Below, one piece after another: positions 18,752 through 26,777 of a DNA stretch of 58,048 nucleotides; positions within the stretch are counted from its first letter, which is position 1; each line of letters starts with the position of its first letter. This DNA is from an uncultured Campylobacter sp. (lineage in GTDB: Bacteria > Campylobacterota > Campylobacteria > Campylobacterales > Campylobacteraceae), in the NCBI RefSeq assembly GCF_938045345.1, contig NZ_CALIMS010000011.1:1-58048 (forward strand), read 5' to 3'. Under the pieces are notes generated by a model. It worked only from the letters and a program-made list of their open reading frames with translations. It had not been told where the DNA came from and searched no databases. The translations under genes were made by a program, and so were the position numbers.

Positions 18752-19161
18752 TTTCGCTCTTTGCCGATGATGTTCGCTAGAGTGATCGTATCCATATACT
18801 CATCGACCTTCTCCTGAAGCTCGCCGAACATTAGATTGACGCGGCACAGCGTGCGACCGTTCGGGCAGGCGTCGATCCCCTCGGCGGTGCAATCAAACAC
18901 CGTCGCCTTGCGTCTTTCGGCGCTTTTGATGATCTCGCTTAGCGTGATCTCGTCCGCATTGCGTGCGAGCACAAAACCGCCCTTGGCGCCTTTGAAGGAA
19001 TTTAGAAGTCCCGCGCGAGCTAAATTTTGTAAAATTTTAGCCAAAAAGCTGCGTGAAATTCCAAGCTCGCTAGAGATCGAATCGACATCCATCGACTCTT
19101 CCTTGCCCGCGATGCAGATCATTGAAAGCAGGGCGTATTCGCTTGCTTTTGTAAAAAGCAT
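18748..19161 (-). CDS. Rrf2-family transcriptional regulator
   Basis: A 137-residue Rrf2/IscR-type repressor. The winged helix-turn-helix is at about residues 8-65 (SISSELGISRSFLAKILQNL) with the glycine-rich wing GAKGGFVLARN. Three cysteines at 91, 99 and 106 are spaced as in iron-sulfur binding members, so it may sense iron-sulfur status or redox/nitrosative stress. It is the first gene of the minus-strand unit and faces away from rpsO across a 104-bp gap. Confidence 0.88.
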   Translation of the reverse strand: MLFTKASEYALLSMICIAGKEESMDVDSISSELGISRSFLAKILQNLARAGLLNSFKGAKGGFVLARNADEITLSEIIKSAERRKATVFDCTAEGIDACPNGRTLCRVNLMFGELQEKVDEYMDTITLANIIGKERK

Positions 19162-19228
19162 TTATTCTCTCCTTTGGTCTGAAAGCGTGCATTTTACACA
19201 AAGAAAGCAAAAATTTAGGTTAATTAAG

Positions 19229-19234
19229 TATAAT
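19229..19234 (+). promoter_or_regulatory. Probable -10 box of rpsO
   Basis: Perfect TATAAT in an AT-rich context 31 bp before the rpsO ATG, followed by a strong CAGGAGG ribosome-binding site at 19254-19260. Confidence 0.65.
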
Positions 19235-19265
19235 CGCTTCCTATTTTACCGATCAGGAGGTCATC

Positions 19266-19538
19266 ATGGCTTTAGACACGGCTCAAAAGGCACAGATAGT
19301 TGCGAAATTCGCTAGAAGAGAGAAGGATACGGGCTCTGCGGAGGTGCAAATCGCGCTTCTTACCGAGAGGATCACGCTTTTGACCTCTCATTTGCAAGCA
19401 AATCCGAAAGATTTTTCATCTCGCTTAGGACTACTAAAGCTAGTAGGTCAGCGCAAAAGGATGATGAAATATCTTAAAGACAAAGACTACGCAGTTTACT
19501 CCAAGCTTGTTAGCGAGTTAAATTTAAGAGATAAATAA
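19266..19538 (+). CDS. rpsO: 30S ribosomal protein S15
   Basis: A 90-residue protein with the S15 pattern throughout: FARREKDTGSAEVQIALLTE, then LTSHL, the RLGLLKLVGQRKRMMKYLK block and the short C-terminal helix. The family length is 89-90 residues. It binds 16S rRNA and starts assembly of the platform of the small subunit. It is monocistronic here, bounded by its own promoter and a strong terminator. Confidence 0.98.
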   Translation: MALDTAQKAQIVAKFARREKDTGSAEVQIALLTERITLLTSHLQANPKDFSSRLGLLKLVGQRKRMMKYLKDKDYAVYSKLVSELNLRDK

Positions 19539-19628
19539 GCTCCTTTGCTCGCGGTGATTGAAATTCCATCGCTATGAATGGGCTAAAAATTTGTCATCGG
19601 TAGCATTTAAATTTATTGCTGCAACAGT

Positions 19629-19666
19629 GCCTGCTTTGGGATTTTAAACCCAAAGCAGGCGTTTTT
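19629..19666 (+). terminator. Rho-independent terminator after rpsO
   Basis: A perfect 12-bp stem, GCCTGCTTTGGG (19629-19640) with CCCAAAGCAGGC (19649-19660), has an 8-base loop and is followed by GTTTTTATTT. It ends the rpsO transcript and also separates it from the convergent XRE gene. Confidence 0.9.
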
Positions 19667-19687
19667 ATTTGTGAGTCATACTTTTTG

Positions 19688-19948
19688 TTATTTTATATCT
19701 TTAAAAAATTCATCCATATTGCACCTGAAAAGCTTCGAGAGCTTGTATAGATGAAGCAAATTGAATCGTTTTTGATCTGTGAAATTTTCCATGTTTGCGT
19801 AAAATCCGTTTGAAGCTTGACCTATGCTTAGGGCAGTTTCTAGCTGGCTTAAACCACATTCTTGGCGTATTCTCTTAACATTGCTTGCTACGATTTTTAA
19901 AAATTCTTCATCTTCTTCTTTTGTAGTTATTTGCGGCAAAGAAAGCAT
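19688..19948 (-). CDS. XRE-family helix-turn-helix regulator
   Basis: An 86-residue Cro/C1-type DNA-binding protein. The helix-turn-helix runs about residues 22-75 (RIRQECGLSQLETALSIGQA), with a C-terminal helix similar to small phage or plasmid regulators. I prefer the ATG at 19948, with AGGAA nine bases upstream; the longer frame begins at a TTG with no good ribosome-binding site. It sits at the edge of an AT-rich islet and is divergent from its genes, so it probably controls them. That is inference from position only. Confidence 0.8.
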   Translation of the reverse strand: MLSLPQITTKEEDEEFLKIVASNVKRIRQECGLSQLETALSIGQASNGFYANMENFTDQKRFNLLHLYKLSKLFRCNMDEFFKDIK

Positions 19949-20145
19949 AGAAATAATTCCTATATAAAAGTTTTCTATAAGTTTAGTTCTTATATAATGC
20001 TTTTTCAATTTCCATCAGCGATTATTTCTATAGAGATTAAATTGTAAATGATGTAATTTTGAAATTTTTTTAATTTTAAATGAAAATCATGGATGGATTT
20101 GTAATTTTGTTTTATAAAAAAGCAATAAATTCAAAAGAGGTAAAT

Positions 20146-20366
20146 ATGAAAAAATTGTAGCCTTTATTTTGGCTTGCATTTTAGGATTCATTACTTTCTT
20201 TATAGTAGTTGGATCTCTAAATTTTTTGCTTTTATTTAATAACCTAAAAATGGGACCAATACTCATATTGGCGTTGTTTTCATTTTTTATTTGGATCACC
20301 AAACGACTTTATTTTTTCTTTTACAGAAAGATTGACCGCGAGCATACGGAAGAAGAGCAAAAATGA
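20146..20366 (+). pseudogene. Small membrane protein gene frameshifted at a poly-A tract
   Basis: An ATG at 20146 has a good AAAGAGG site, but after ATG plus six A residues (20149-20154) the frame ends at TAG after four codons. With one extra A it would read MKKIVAFILACILGFITFF and continue without a break to the stop at 20366, giving a protein of about 73 residues with two hydrophobic segments and a charged C-terminus. The last codons overlap the next gene (ATGA). It may be off-phase through slippage at the A tract, a true mutation or a sequencing error. Function unknown. Confidence 0.65.
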
Positions 20367-20917
20367 AAGCTATTATTTCCATGATTGCTCTTTTTATGAG
20401 TGCATTTTCATTGGACGGATATACCTATTATTCCACTCAAAATAATCCTAAGGCGAAAGGTCTTGATTTGAAAATAGGAATTCCTAATTCCTTTATATTG
20501 AAGGATGGTTATAGACCAAATGTGGTTTTAAAATTTATAGATACAAATTTAAATATGATTATGGTCCTAATATATAAATCACCGGATTTTATGGGAGTAG
20601 AATTGAATCAAACTAATTACAAAGAATTTTGTGAGTCCAATATAGTGGATATGTCTAAAAATAATATGCTATCGCGGTTAATTTCTTGTGATATGCTAGT
20701 TATTGAAAATTTACCAGCTGTTGGTATGGTAAGTGAGATTTTAGGAAAGAGATTAAATCTAGAAATTACAAGCTATAATAATACATATTTTGTATTCTAT
20801 AGAGACTATCTTATAGAAATAAATTTTGTTTCTGTTGATATGCAGAAATTATTGACCCTAGAAGATACAATATATCAGGTTTTAAATTCAATAGTAATCA
20901 ATGATATGTACAGATAA
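20363..20917 (+). CDS. Exported hypothetical protein of the AT-rich islet
   Basis: A 184-residue protein with an N-terminal signal peptide (MKAIISMIALFMSAFS). The mature part is beta-rich with conserved-looking hydrophobic strands and two cysteines (near residues 91 and 110) that could form a disulfide. It is coupled to the preceding frameshifted gene by an ATGA overlap. Codon use is strongly AT-biased compared with the rest of the window. I do not recognise the family. Confidence 0.75.
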   Translation: MKAIISMIALFMSAFSLDGYTYYSTQNNPKAKGLDLKIGIPNSFILKDGYRPNVVLKFIDTNLNMIMVLIYKSPDFMGVELNQTNYKEFCESNIVDMSKNNMLSRLISCDMLVIENLPAVGMVSEILGKRLNLEITSYNNTYFVFYRDYLIEINFVSVDMQKLLTLEDTIYQVLNSIVINDMYR

Positions 20918-20926
20918 GGAGCATAG

Positions 20927-21094
20927 ATGTCACTTTTGATCTCAATTATATTTTTCCTATTATACTGTATGAGTTTTAGACCATCGTTCAATCCGTATAA
21001 CCCATATAGAGATCATATATTTTTATTAAATAGGCTTTTTAAGTGGCTTTCTATCATCTCGGCAATCATTTTTATTGTGAGAATTTTTTCATAA
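20927..21094 (+). CDS. Small two-helix membrane protein (55 aa)
   Basis: An ORF of 55 codons preceded by AAGGAG 6 bases before the ATG. Translation gives an N-terminal hydrophobic helix (MSLLISIIFFLLYCMSF), a polar loop with FNPYNPYRDH, and a second hydrophobic helix (LSIISAIIFIVRIFS). It lies in the same direction between two exported proteins, with 9- and 11-bp gaps. Spacing and ribosome-binding site support a real gene; the function is unknown. Confidence 0.65.
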   Translation: MSLLISIIFFLLYCMSFRPSFNPYNPYRDHIFLLNRLFKWLSIISAIIFIVRIFS

Positions 21095-21105
21095 GGAAGG
21101 TAGTC

Positions 21106-21297
21106 ATGAAAATATTATTGATTTCTATATGTTTTATAATAACAGCCAAATCTTATATGATAAATGGCATGTACGCAACTATGGAAAGTTGTAGATATGA
21201 ACAATTTGGTTATGAATTTGGATATGTGGGTTATTATCGTGGCAACGATAATAATCTGTATATTATATTTTTTGGAAAAAATTATTGTGAATTTTAA
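21106..21297 (+). CDS. Small exported hypothetical protein (63 aa)
   Basis: The ATG at 21106 is preceded by AAGGAAGG and starts a 63-residue protein with a signal-peptide-like N-terminus (MKILLISICFIITAKS). The rest is rich in tyrosine, phenylalanine and glycine, with two cysteines (ESCRYEQ and NYCEF). An upstream in-frame start at 21043 would overlap the previous gene and lacks a ribosome-binding site. It is part of the AT-rich islet; no family is recognised. Confidence 0.6.
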   Translation: MKILLISICFIITAKSYMINGMYATMESCRYEQFGYEFGYVGYYRGNDNNLYIIFFGKNYCEF

Positions 21298-21312
21298 TAA
21301 GAGGAATTAAAA

Positions 21313-21678
21313 ATGAAAAAAGTACTAGCCTTTTTGGTTGTATGTTCTTGTTGTTTTTCTGCAAATAAACAAAGTTGCAATATAGCGTTGCAACAAATTT
21401 TAAGTTATGAAAAATATCCTATAAATCAGCAAAACATGATTATTATAAATGAACCTTTTTGTGATGAATATGGGAATCTGAACAGAGTAGTGATTTTGAC
21501 AAATCTATTTCTAAATAATAGCAATATGAGTATTGAAGAATTAGAAAATCACATGGCTAATAATGCGAGTCCGCAGTTTTGTAGGTTTTTAAATATGGGT
21601 GGATTTTTTGACTATATTAACAAGCACACTTCATTTTATAAAACCGAAGATGGAAAAATCTATTTGAATTATCTGTAA
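21313..21678 (+). CDS. Exported hypothetical protein, cysteine-containing
   Basis: A 121-residue protein with a signal peptide (MKKVLAFLVVCSCCFSA). The mature part has three further cysteines (SCNIAL, PFCDEY, QFCRFL) and a stretch around residues 70-100 that looks like a helical pair. The AAGAGGAAT site upstream fits the start. It is the last gene of the AT-rich islet; the next gene is convergent cmoA. Function unknown. Confidence 0.72.
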   Translation: MKKVLAFLVVCSCCFSANKQSCNIALQQILSYEKYPINQQNMIIINEPFCDEYGNLNRVVILTNLFLNNSNMSIEELENHMANNASPQFCRFLNMGGFFDYINKHTSFYKTEDGKIYLNYL

Positions 21679-21745
21679 GCAAGGAAGGTTGTGCCAAATA
21701 TAGATAAATTTTAGAGTAAAAGTATCTTTAGAGGGTATAGAGAGG

Positions 21746-22450
21746 TCATTTAAACGCCGCGAAGCTCATAAAATTCGCCCATTTAAAGATACTCTCGACG
21801 CGCTTAAAGCCCGCGCTTAGCGCCAAGGCTCGGTTTTCTGCCTCGGTGTAGGGCACGAGCACGTTTTCAAGCGCCTCGCGTTTTTGCGCGATCTCGTAGC
21901 GCGAGTAGCCCTGCGCGCGCTTGTAATCCTCGTAAATTTCGATCATCTGACGCGCGAGTACCCGGTCTTCGTAGATGATCTTTTCGCTAAAGATCAAAAC
22001 CCCGTCCTCGCGTAATCCGTCGTAAATTTTGCTCACGAGCGCGGCGCGGCGCGGCGGCCTGATAAATTGTAGCGTGTAGTTTAAAATCACGGCGTCGCAG
22101 TCCGCGAGGCTCGCATCCAGCACGTCCGATACGCTAAGATCGAGCTTCGCGCCGAACGCCGCCGCCTTGGCGCGGGCGTTTTGTATCATCGCCTCCGAGC
22201 TGTCGATGCCGCACAGCCGCAGATCGGGGCGTAGCGCAAACAGCGCCAGCAGCGCGGTCGCAGTCGAGCAGCCAAGATCGATCACGCGGGCCTTTTGTGG
22301 CAGTGTCCTCGCCAAAAGCTCGCTGCTAAGCCGCGTGCTAGCCTCATAAAACGGCACGCTGCGCCCGATCATATCATCAAAAACCGACGCGACGCTGGCG
22401 TCAAACTCAAACTGTTTTTTGATAGGCTCTTTAAAAATTTCGTCTCTCAT
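21746..22450 (-). CDS. cmoA: Carboxy-S-adenosyl-L-methionine synthase CmoA
   Basis: A 234-residue class I methyltransferase-fold enzyme that makes carboxy-SAM from SAM and prephenate for modifying uridine 34 of tRNA. It has the SAM-binding motif VIDLGCSTATALLAL near residue 55 and the CmoA-specific NYTLQFIRPPRR and FSEKIIYEDRV segments. Its partner CmoB is encoded at 36522-37415, so both steps are present in this window. In C. jejuni the homologue also lies near ribF and tlyA. Confidence 0.92.
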   Translation of the reverse strand: MRDEIFKEPIKKQFEFDASVASVFDDMIGRSVPFYEASTRLSSELLARTLPQKARVIDLGCSTATALLALFALRPDLRLCGIDSSEAMIQNARAKAAAFGAKLDLSVSDVLDASLADCDAVILNYTLQFIRPPRRAALVSKIYDGLREDGVLIFSEKIIYEDRVLARQMIEIYEDYKRAQGYSRYEIAQKREALENVLVPYTEAENRALALSAGFKRVESIFKWANFMSFAAFK

Positions 22451-23328
22451 CTGTTTCCTTTTAGTTTTGCTATTCGCGCAGTACTTAATTTATATTTTCT
22501 GCGCATGATAAGCGCAGAATTCTCACGCCGTGCTTTCTGCGCTTACGCGACACTCGATTTGCGACCGCTACGCATGGAATTTTTGCGCTTAGTTTGCCCC
22601 GCGCGAAGCATACCTAAATTTTAAACGCAGCATGGGCGCTTTTGATGCAAGCGAGCTGCATCCCAGTTTGCGCCCAACTTCTAGCCCGGATATGCTCGAT
22701 GCATGATTAAATTTCACGTCTTGCTTGACACGCCTTAAAATTTCACGCCGTGCAAATACGTCCTTAAAATTCTACGCCGTATTTTCGCAGCATTAATTTT
22801 ATGTCGCCAAATCTCACGCTACCAAAACAGCTCCTTGAAATTCTTTAATTACGAACTTAAACTAAAAGCATAGTCGAAGCTCCATTGGTAGAATTTCGCG
22901 CCCATTTTGCGATTTTACGCACCGCAAAAATAGAGGCGCTTGGCTCTTGCTTGGCAGCTTAGCCCTGCTAAATTTTAAAGCTTCGCAGCACAACTAAGAT
23001 TTTTTATCGCCCTTGATTCTCGGTGCAGCTCACACTTACCTCGCCTTACATAAGCCTAAGCCCAAAGTACGTTAAAGTCCTGCAGGCGGTACGTCGTTAA
23101 AATTTAACGACTTTTTAGCAGCTTGCGCGCCGCTTTTGTGTACACTTCCCATATGGCATCGCAGACGCAGGCGGCGCACCAAGTATTCTCAGTGACAACG
23201 GGCGCATGACTTTTATACGGGACGACGCAGACGGCTCATTTAATGCGTCGTAGATGCAAAACGCGGGCAGACGCATCAAATCAAGCGCACAGCCCGCAAA
23301 TTTCATTTTTAAGCTTACAAGCCGTAGA
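22451..23328. other. Intergenic region without a supported gene
   Basis: About 880 bp between cmoA and ribF. Frames are short, overlap on both strands and give random-looking proteins. The stretch is rich in AAATTTTA, AAATTCTA and similar words between 22670 and 22990. No RNA gene or hairpin terminator is evident. Confidence 0.55.
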
Positions 23329-24711
23329 TTAAAATTTACGGCTTCGTAGTACCGCCTCCGCCTCTGAAGCGTCTTTTAAAATCTGCTCTTTAAGCTGCGC
23401 TAGATCACTAAATTTACGATTTTCGCGTAGGAACTTTATAAATTTCACGCAAGCAAATTTCGCGCCGCTGTTTTTGTCCGCAGCCTCTAAATTTTTATTT
23501 TCGGCGTCCAAGCTCTCGCTCGCCGCAAAATTTTGTGTAGAAATTTCTACTGAATTACGAGCCGAAATTTCATCTGAATTTCGCGCAGAATGTGCGACTT
23601 GCCCCCCGCAGCACGGCGCGCGATCTTGGGCGGAATTTAAACCCGCTTCAAAGCCTGCAAAGTCCCCTAAAATGTGCGTTTCAAGCGCAAAAGCCCCGTC
23701 GGTGCTGAGCCTGTGCCCCAAGAAGCTCACGCTTGCAAATTCCTTGCTTCCAGCGCGCGCCAGGGTCGCATACACGCCGCTTTTTGGCATAAAATAGCCG
23801 CTCGTATCAAGATTTAGCGTCGCTACGAACTCCCGCGCCCCGCGCCCCTGACCGCGCACTACGCGTCCGCAGATCTCGTAATTTCGCCCTAAAAGCTCCG
23901 CCGCCTCTTCGCACCGACCACGCGATAAAAGTTCCTTGATCCTGCTTGAATGCACGCCGCCGCCGCTTAAGCAAAACTCCCCTAAGACGCAGGTTTGCCC
24001 GCTAAATTCGCGCTGCAAAAACTCCGCGCCCCATGCTCTGTCACGCCCAAATCTAAAGTCCTCGCCTACGACAATTTTTTGTAAATTTATGAAATTCTGC
24101 CTTAAAAGTGCGATAAATTCGCCTCCGCTAAGGCTTTTGATAGCGCGTAGATCGCAATAAAAAATCTTTTTGTTCGTAAATGCCTGCCGTGACGCAAAAG
24201 GGGTTAGCTTCGTGCCACCACCTGCTAGGATTACGATTATTGCGCCTTGCTCGCCTAGGCGCTCAAATAATTTTTGATGTCCAAGGTGCATGCCGTCGAA
24301 GTTACCGATCGCTACGGCGTGCACATTATCGCGGTTTGCGCCTTGTAGCGTTGCGAAAATCTCGCCACGTGTGAACTGCTCGCTTAGGCGCGCGTGTAGC
24401 ACTTCCGCACAAGCAGGAAGCATGCCCTGGGCTTGCGCGTCTACGCCATCGCCGCAAGTGCCGCCATAAGTCGTTTCATTTCTGCAAGAGGTGTCGGTGT
24501 CTGCTTCATCTGCGCGGTGCGCATTGCTGGTTTTATTTTCACTGAACTCTTGCTTTGTACGTTTGATATTTTGAGATGAATTTTCTCCATTGCTTGTGGA
24601 ATTCTGTTCCGTAAAATTTTTCAAGTTGGAATTCTGCGATACGAAATTTTGCTCTTTAAAATTCCGTAGCGAAGCCTCTGTATGGTCTTTACATGATTTT
24701 TGATTAGCCAT
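23329..24711 (-). CDS. ribF: Bifunctional riboflavin kinase/FAD synthetase, with insertions
   Basis: The FAD synthetase domain is clear: AIGNFDGMHLGHQ near residue 134, VVGEDFRFGRDR near 214 and SSRIKELL near 255. The riboflavin kinase domain follows, with RGQGRGAREFVATLN and GVYAT. It is 460 residues against about 280-310 usual. The excess is an N-terminal low-complexity extension of about 110 residues (Asn/Ser/Gln/Glu/Thr) and a 62-residue insertion (about 356-418) just before the last strand CVKFIKFLRENRKF. The start at 24711 overlaps the lipocalin stop as TAATG. The ATG at residue 97 is an alternative that would remove most of the extension. Confidence 0.93.
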   Translation of the reverse strand: MANQKSCKDHTEASLRNFKEQNFVSQNSNLKNFTEQNSTSNGENSSQNIKRTKQEFSENKTSNAHRADEADTDTSCRNETTYGGTCGDGVDAQAQGMLPACAEVLHARLSEQFTRGEIFATLQGANRDNVHAVAIGNFDGMHLGHQKLFERLGEQGAIIVILAGGGTKLTPFASRQAFTNKKIFYCDLRAIKSLSGGEFIALLRQNFINLQKIVVGEDFRFGRDRAWGAEFLQREFSGQTCVLGEFCLSGGGVHSSRIKELLSRGRCEEAAELLGRNYEICGRVVRGQGRGAREFVATLNLDTSGYFMPKSGVYATLARAGSKEFASVSFLGHRLSTDGAFALETHILGDFAGFEAGLNSAQDRAPCCGGQVAHSARNSDEISARNSVEISTQNFAASESLDAENKNLEAADKNSGAKFACVKFIKFLRENRKFSDLAQLKEQILKDASEAEAVLRSRKF

Positions 24712-25223
24712 TACTTTTGCTTCGTCCAGATAATTTTTTTGGTGTCGTAACCGCTATGCTTCGCCTTTTTGAGATATAGGATGCGGATCGGCTCGGGCAG
24801 GGTTTTGGTGCGCGAGAGGATGTAAAGCTCGCTCGTATCGGCGCCGAAGATCAGGGCGTAGCGATAGTCGCCGTCCACCTGCGCCACGCGGTAGAGGGAG
24901 TCGGAAATTAGGCCTTTTTGATAGAGCAGGCCTACGTTTTTATCGCCCGCAAACTCCAGCACATGCTGCTCGTTTTCGATTTTGCCCGAGCTTGTTTTGG
25001 CGGTTTTTAGAAGATTGATCGTGGAGTTTTTATCGATGAAGCACTCGTACGCGGTGTTTTGCAGATCGCCGCCGCCCTTCATACGAGCGATCTCATACCA
25101 GCCGCCGCTAAATTTAGCGATGTCGAAGTTTTTTACCAGCGGCGCTTTTGGGCTTAGGCTTTTGGCGCATGAGCCCAAAAATAGCGCGCAAAACGCCAAG
25201 ATAATTAAGTTTTTAAATTTCAT
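24711..25223 (-). CDS. blc: Lipocalin-family lipoprotein (Blc-like)
   Basis: A 170-residue lipoprotein with lipobox LGSC at residues 16-19. The lipocalin signature GGWYEIARMKGG is near residue 40, and a barrel-like strand pattern extends to the C-terminus. Such outer-membrane lipocalins bind lysophospholipids or fatty acids and serve in envelope maintenance. It sits between tlyA and ribF, overlapping tlyA by 11 bp and ribF by one base, so it is part of the ligA-tlyA-ribF transcript. Confidence 0.88.
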   Translation of the reverse strand: MKFKNLIILAFCALFLGSCAKSLSPKAPLVKNFDIAKFSGGWYEIARMKGGGDLQNTAYECFIDKNSTINLLKTAKTSSGKIENEQHVLEFAGDKNVGLLYQKGLISDSLYRVAQVDGDYRYALIFGADTSELYILSRTKTLPEPIRILYLKKAKHSGYDTKKIIWTKQK

Positions 25224-26403
25224 CGTTCATCCTTTTTAGAAGATAGAAAAATTCCCTATTTCCCTCTTTGCCCGCGATTTTGCAGGCGCTGGCATATAGC
25301 ACGGCAAGCCCCAGCTCGGCGCATAGCTGCTCAAATTTCGCCCGTGCGGCGCGCACCGCTTTTTCGTCCTTGAGCACGCCTTTTTTATTTCGCTTGATCT
25401 CCGCGCCGACCTCAAATTGCGGCTTAAATAGCACGATGAGAGCGCTTTTTGCAAGGCGCACGAGGCTTTCTAGGATTAAATTTAGCGAGATGAAGCTCAC
25501 GTCGCAGGTGATGAGATCAAATTTTTTCTTGCTCGCAAACTCCCTGATGTCGGTGTTTTCGCGCACTATCACGCGAGGGTCGCGCCGCAAAATTTCGCTT
25601 AGCTGCGAGCTGCCGACGTCAAGCGCGGTCACGCTCTTCGCGCCGTGCTGAAGTAAAATCTGCACGAACCCGCCGGTGCTACTGCCCACGTCCAAAACAT
25701 CGACTCCCGCTAAATTTAAAACCTCTTTTTGAGAAGGCTTTGTTTGTAGCGGCTCCGCGCCGCCTTCGCTGCGGCACGCGCCCGCCTTGCCGCCAGATTT
25801 GGAGGCTGCCGTATTTGAAATCTCTGCCGTTTCGGCGTCTACGTCCGTTTGCAAATGCCCTGCCGTATCGGCGCCTGTGCTCATCTGTAAAAATTCCACC
25901 GTTTGCTTGCCTCCACCGGTTTGTAAAAGCTCCGCCGTATCGGCAGTTTTTGCGGTACGGATCGCCTCGGTAGTGGCTTTTGCGCTCTTTGTCGTCGCGG
26001 CAGCCGCGCTTGGAATTTTATCAGCTTCGTTCGCGCCTAAAATTTTATCCGTAGTCGCAAAATCTACACTTGAAATTTGCGTCGCTGTCGCTTTGCTATC
26101 CGCGCTTTTTGTGGCACTGCACGGCTCTGAAATTTCTGCCGCCACGCTAGGCGAATTTGCGCCGCAGCTTGCTAAAAGCCCGTTTTCGGCAAGCTCGTCC
26201 AAAAAACCCGCAAGCTTGAGCGCGCCTCTGCTTACATAAATTTGATCAATCGCGCTGATTTCGCCGCTCTGCTCGGGCGCGATCTGCGCAGAGGGCCTAT
26301 TTTGCACGGCGCCTCGCAGCAAAATTTTATCCCGCTTTATCAGTGCGGCGGCCTGATTTCTGCTGATTTTAAGCGTATTTGCGACGAGCAGATCAAATCT
26401 CAT
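25213..26403 (-). CDS. tlyA: TlyA rRNA 2'-O-methyltransferase with a large insertion
   Basis: TlyA methylates ribosomal RNA riboses; in Campylobacter it affects capreomycin sensitivity. An N-terminal S4 RNA-binding domain covers residues 1-60 (RNQAAALIKRDKILLRG, YVSRGALKLAGFLDE). The methyltransferase domain starts near 233 with VDVLDVGSSTGGFVQILL and includes DVSFISLNLIL. Between them, residues 80-228 are a low-complexity Ala/Thr/Ser/Lys insertion of about 148 residues. Without it the length (about 248) equals the family norm. The insertion contains four 12-residue tandem repeats (listed separately). Reading frame and both domains are intact. Confidence 0.93.
   Translation of the reverse strand: MRFDLLVANTLKISRNQAAALIKRDKILLRGAVQNRPSAQIAPEQSGEISAIDQIYVSRGALKLAGFLDELAENGLLASCGANSPSVAAEISEPCSATKSADSKATATQISSVDFATTDKILGANEADKIPSAAAATTKSAKATTEAIRTAKTADTAELLQTGGGKQTVEFLQMSTGADTAGHLQTDVDAETAEISNTAASKSGGKAGACRSEGGAEPLQTKPSQKEVLNLAGVDVLDVGSSTGGFVQILLQHGAKSVTALDVGSSQLSEILRRDPRVIVRENTDIREFASKKKFDLITCDVSFISLNLILESLVRLAKSALIVLFKPQFEVGAEIKRNKKGVLKDEKAVRAARAKFEQLCAELGLAVLYASACKIAGKEGNREFFYLLKRMNDEI
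25804..25947 (-). repeat. Four degenerate 36-bp tandem repeats inside tlyA
   Basis: Residues 153-200 of TlyA form four 12-residue units, TADTAELLQTGG, GKQTVEFLQMST, GADTAGHLQTDV and DAETAEISNTAA. In DNA they are four diverged 36-bp units, each starting with a TTTG-type word on the plus strand and containing CCGTATCGGC or a variant. The unit length is a multiple of three, so copy changes keep the frame. Confidence 0.85.
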
Positions 26404-26777
26404 TTTGCTTTTTCTCCGCGCCGCGATGAAATTTTAAAGCTCACGCAGTTTTTGCGCGGCCTTGAGCTTAAAATTTTATCGCGCAAAGCAAAGTCGCGCG
26501 TAGCAGTGCCGCAAGGCTCAAATTTCAGCCAGCTGCACGCCGTAAATTTAACCATACCGCGCATTGTAAATTTTAGCTCGCCGTGCGTTGTAAATTTGAT
26601 CTCATCGCTAGCGAAAATTTTAAAATTTTTCCTATCGGCGCAGTGTTCGCGCGCCGCAAAATTTTTAAAATTCTCGCGCTTCGTAAAACACGCAAGCGCC
26701 GCAGGACGGAGGTTGCTTTTAAAATTTAACCCCGCACCGTTTATGTACGGCTCCAACATCAAGCAAAAAACCTTCAC
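26400..26777 (-). CDS. Possible gap-filling ORF with 8-residue repeats
   Basis: A 125-residue ORF that exactly spans the gap between ligA and tlyA. It starts with GTG overlapping the ligA stop (GTGA) and ends with TGA overlapping the tlyA start (ATGA). Residues about 80-111 contain 8-residue repeats (IKFTTHGE, LKFTMRGM, VKFTACSW, LKFEPCGT) encoded by 24-bp units carrying AAATTT. The sequence looks like intergenic filler in an open frame. C. jejuni also has a small gene at this place, but I see no resemblance I can confirm. It could serve only to couple translation, or not be a gene. Confidence 0.35.
   Translation of the reverse strand: MKVFCLMLEPYINGAGLNFKSNLRPAALACFTKRENFKNFAAREHCADRKNFKIFASDEIKFTTHGELKFTMRGMVKFTACSWLKFEPCGTATRDFALRDKILSSRPRKNCVSFKISSRRGEKAK

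Noticed and set aside
21043..21105. Upstream extension of the 63-residue islet protein
   Set aside because: The extension overlaps the 55-residue gene in another frame, and the ATG at 21106 has a better ribosome-binding site and begins a signal peptide.
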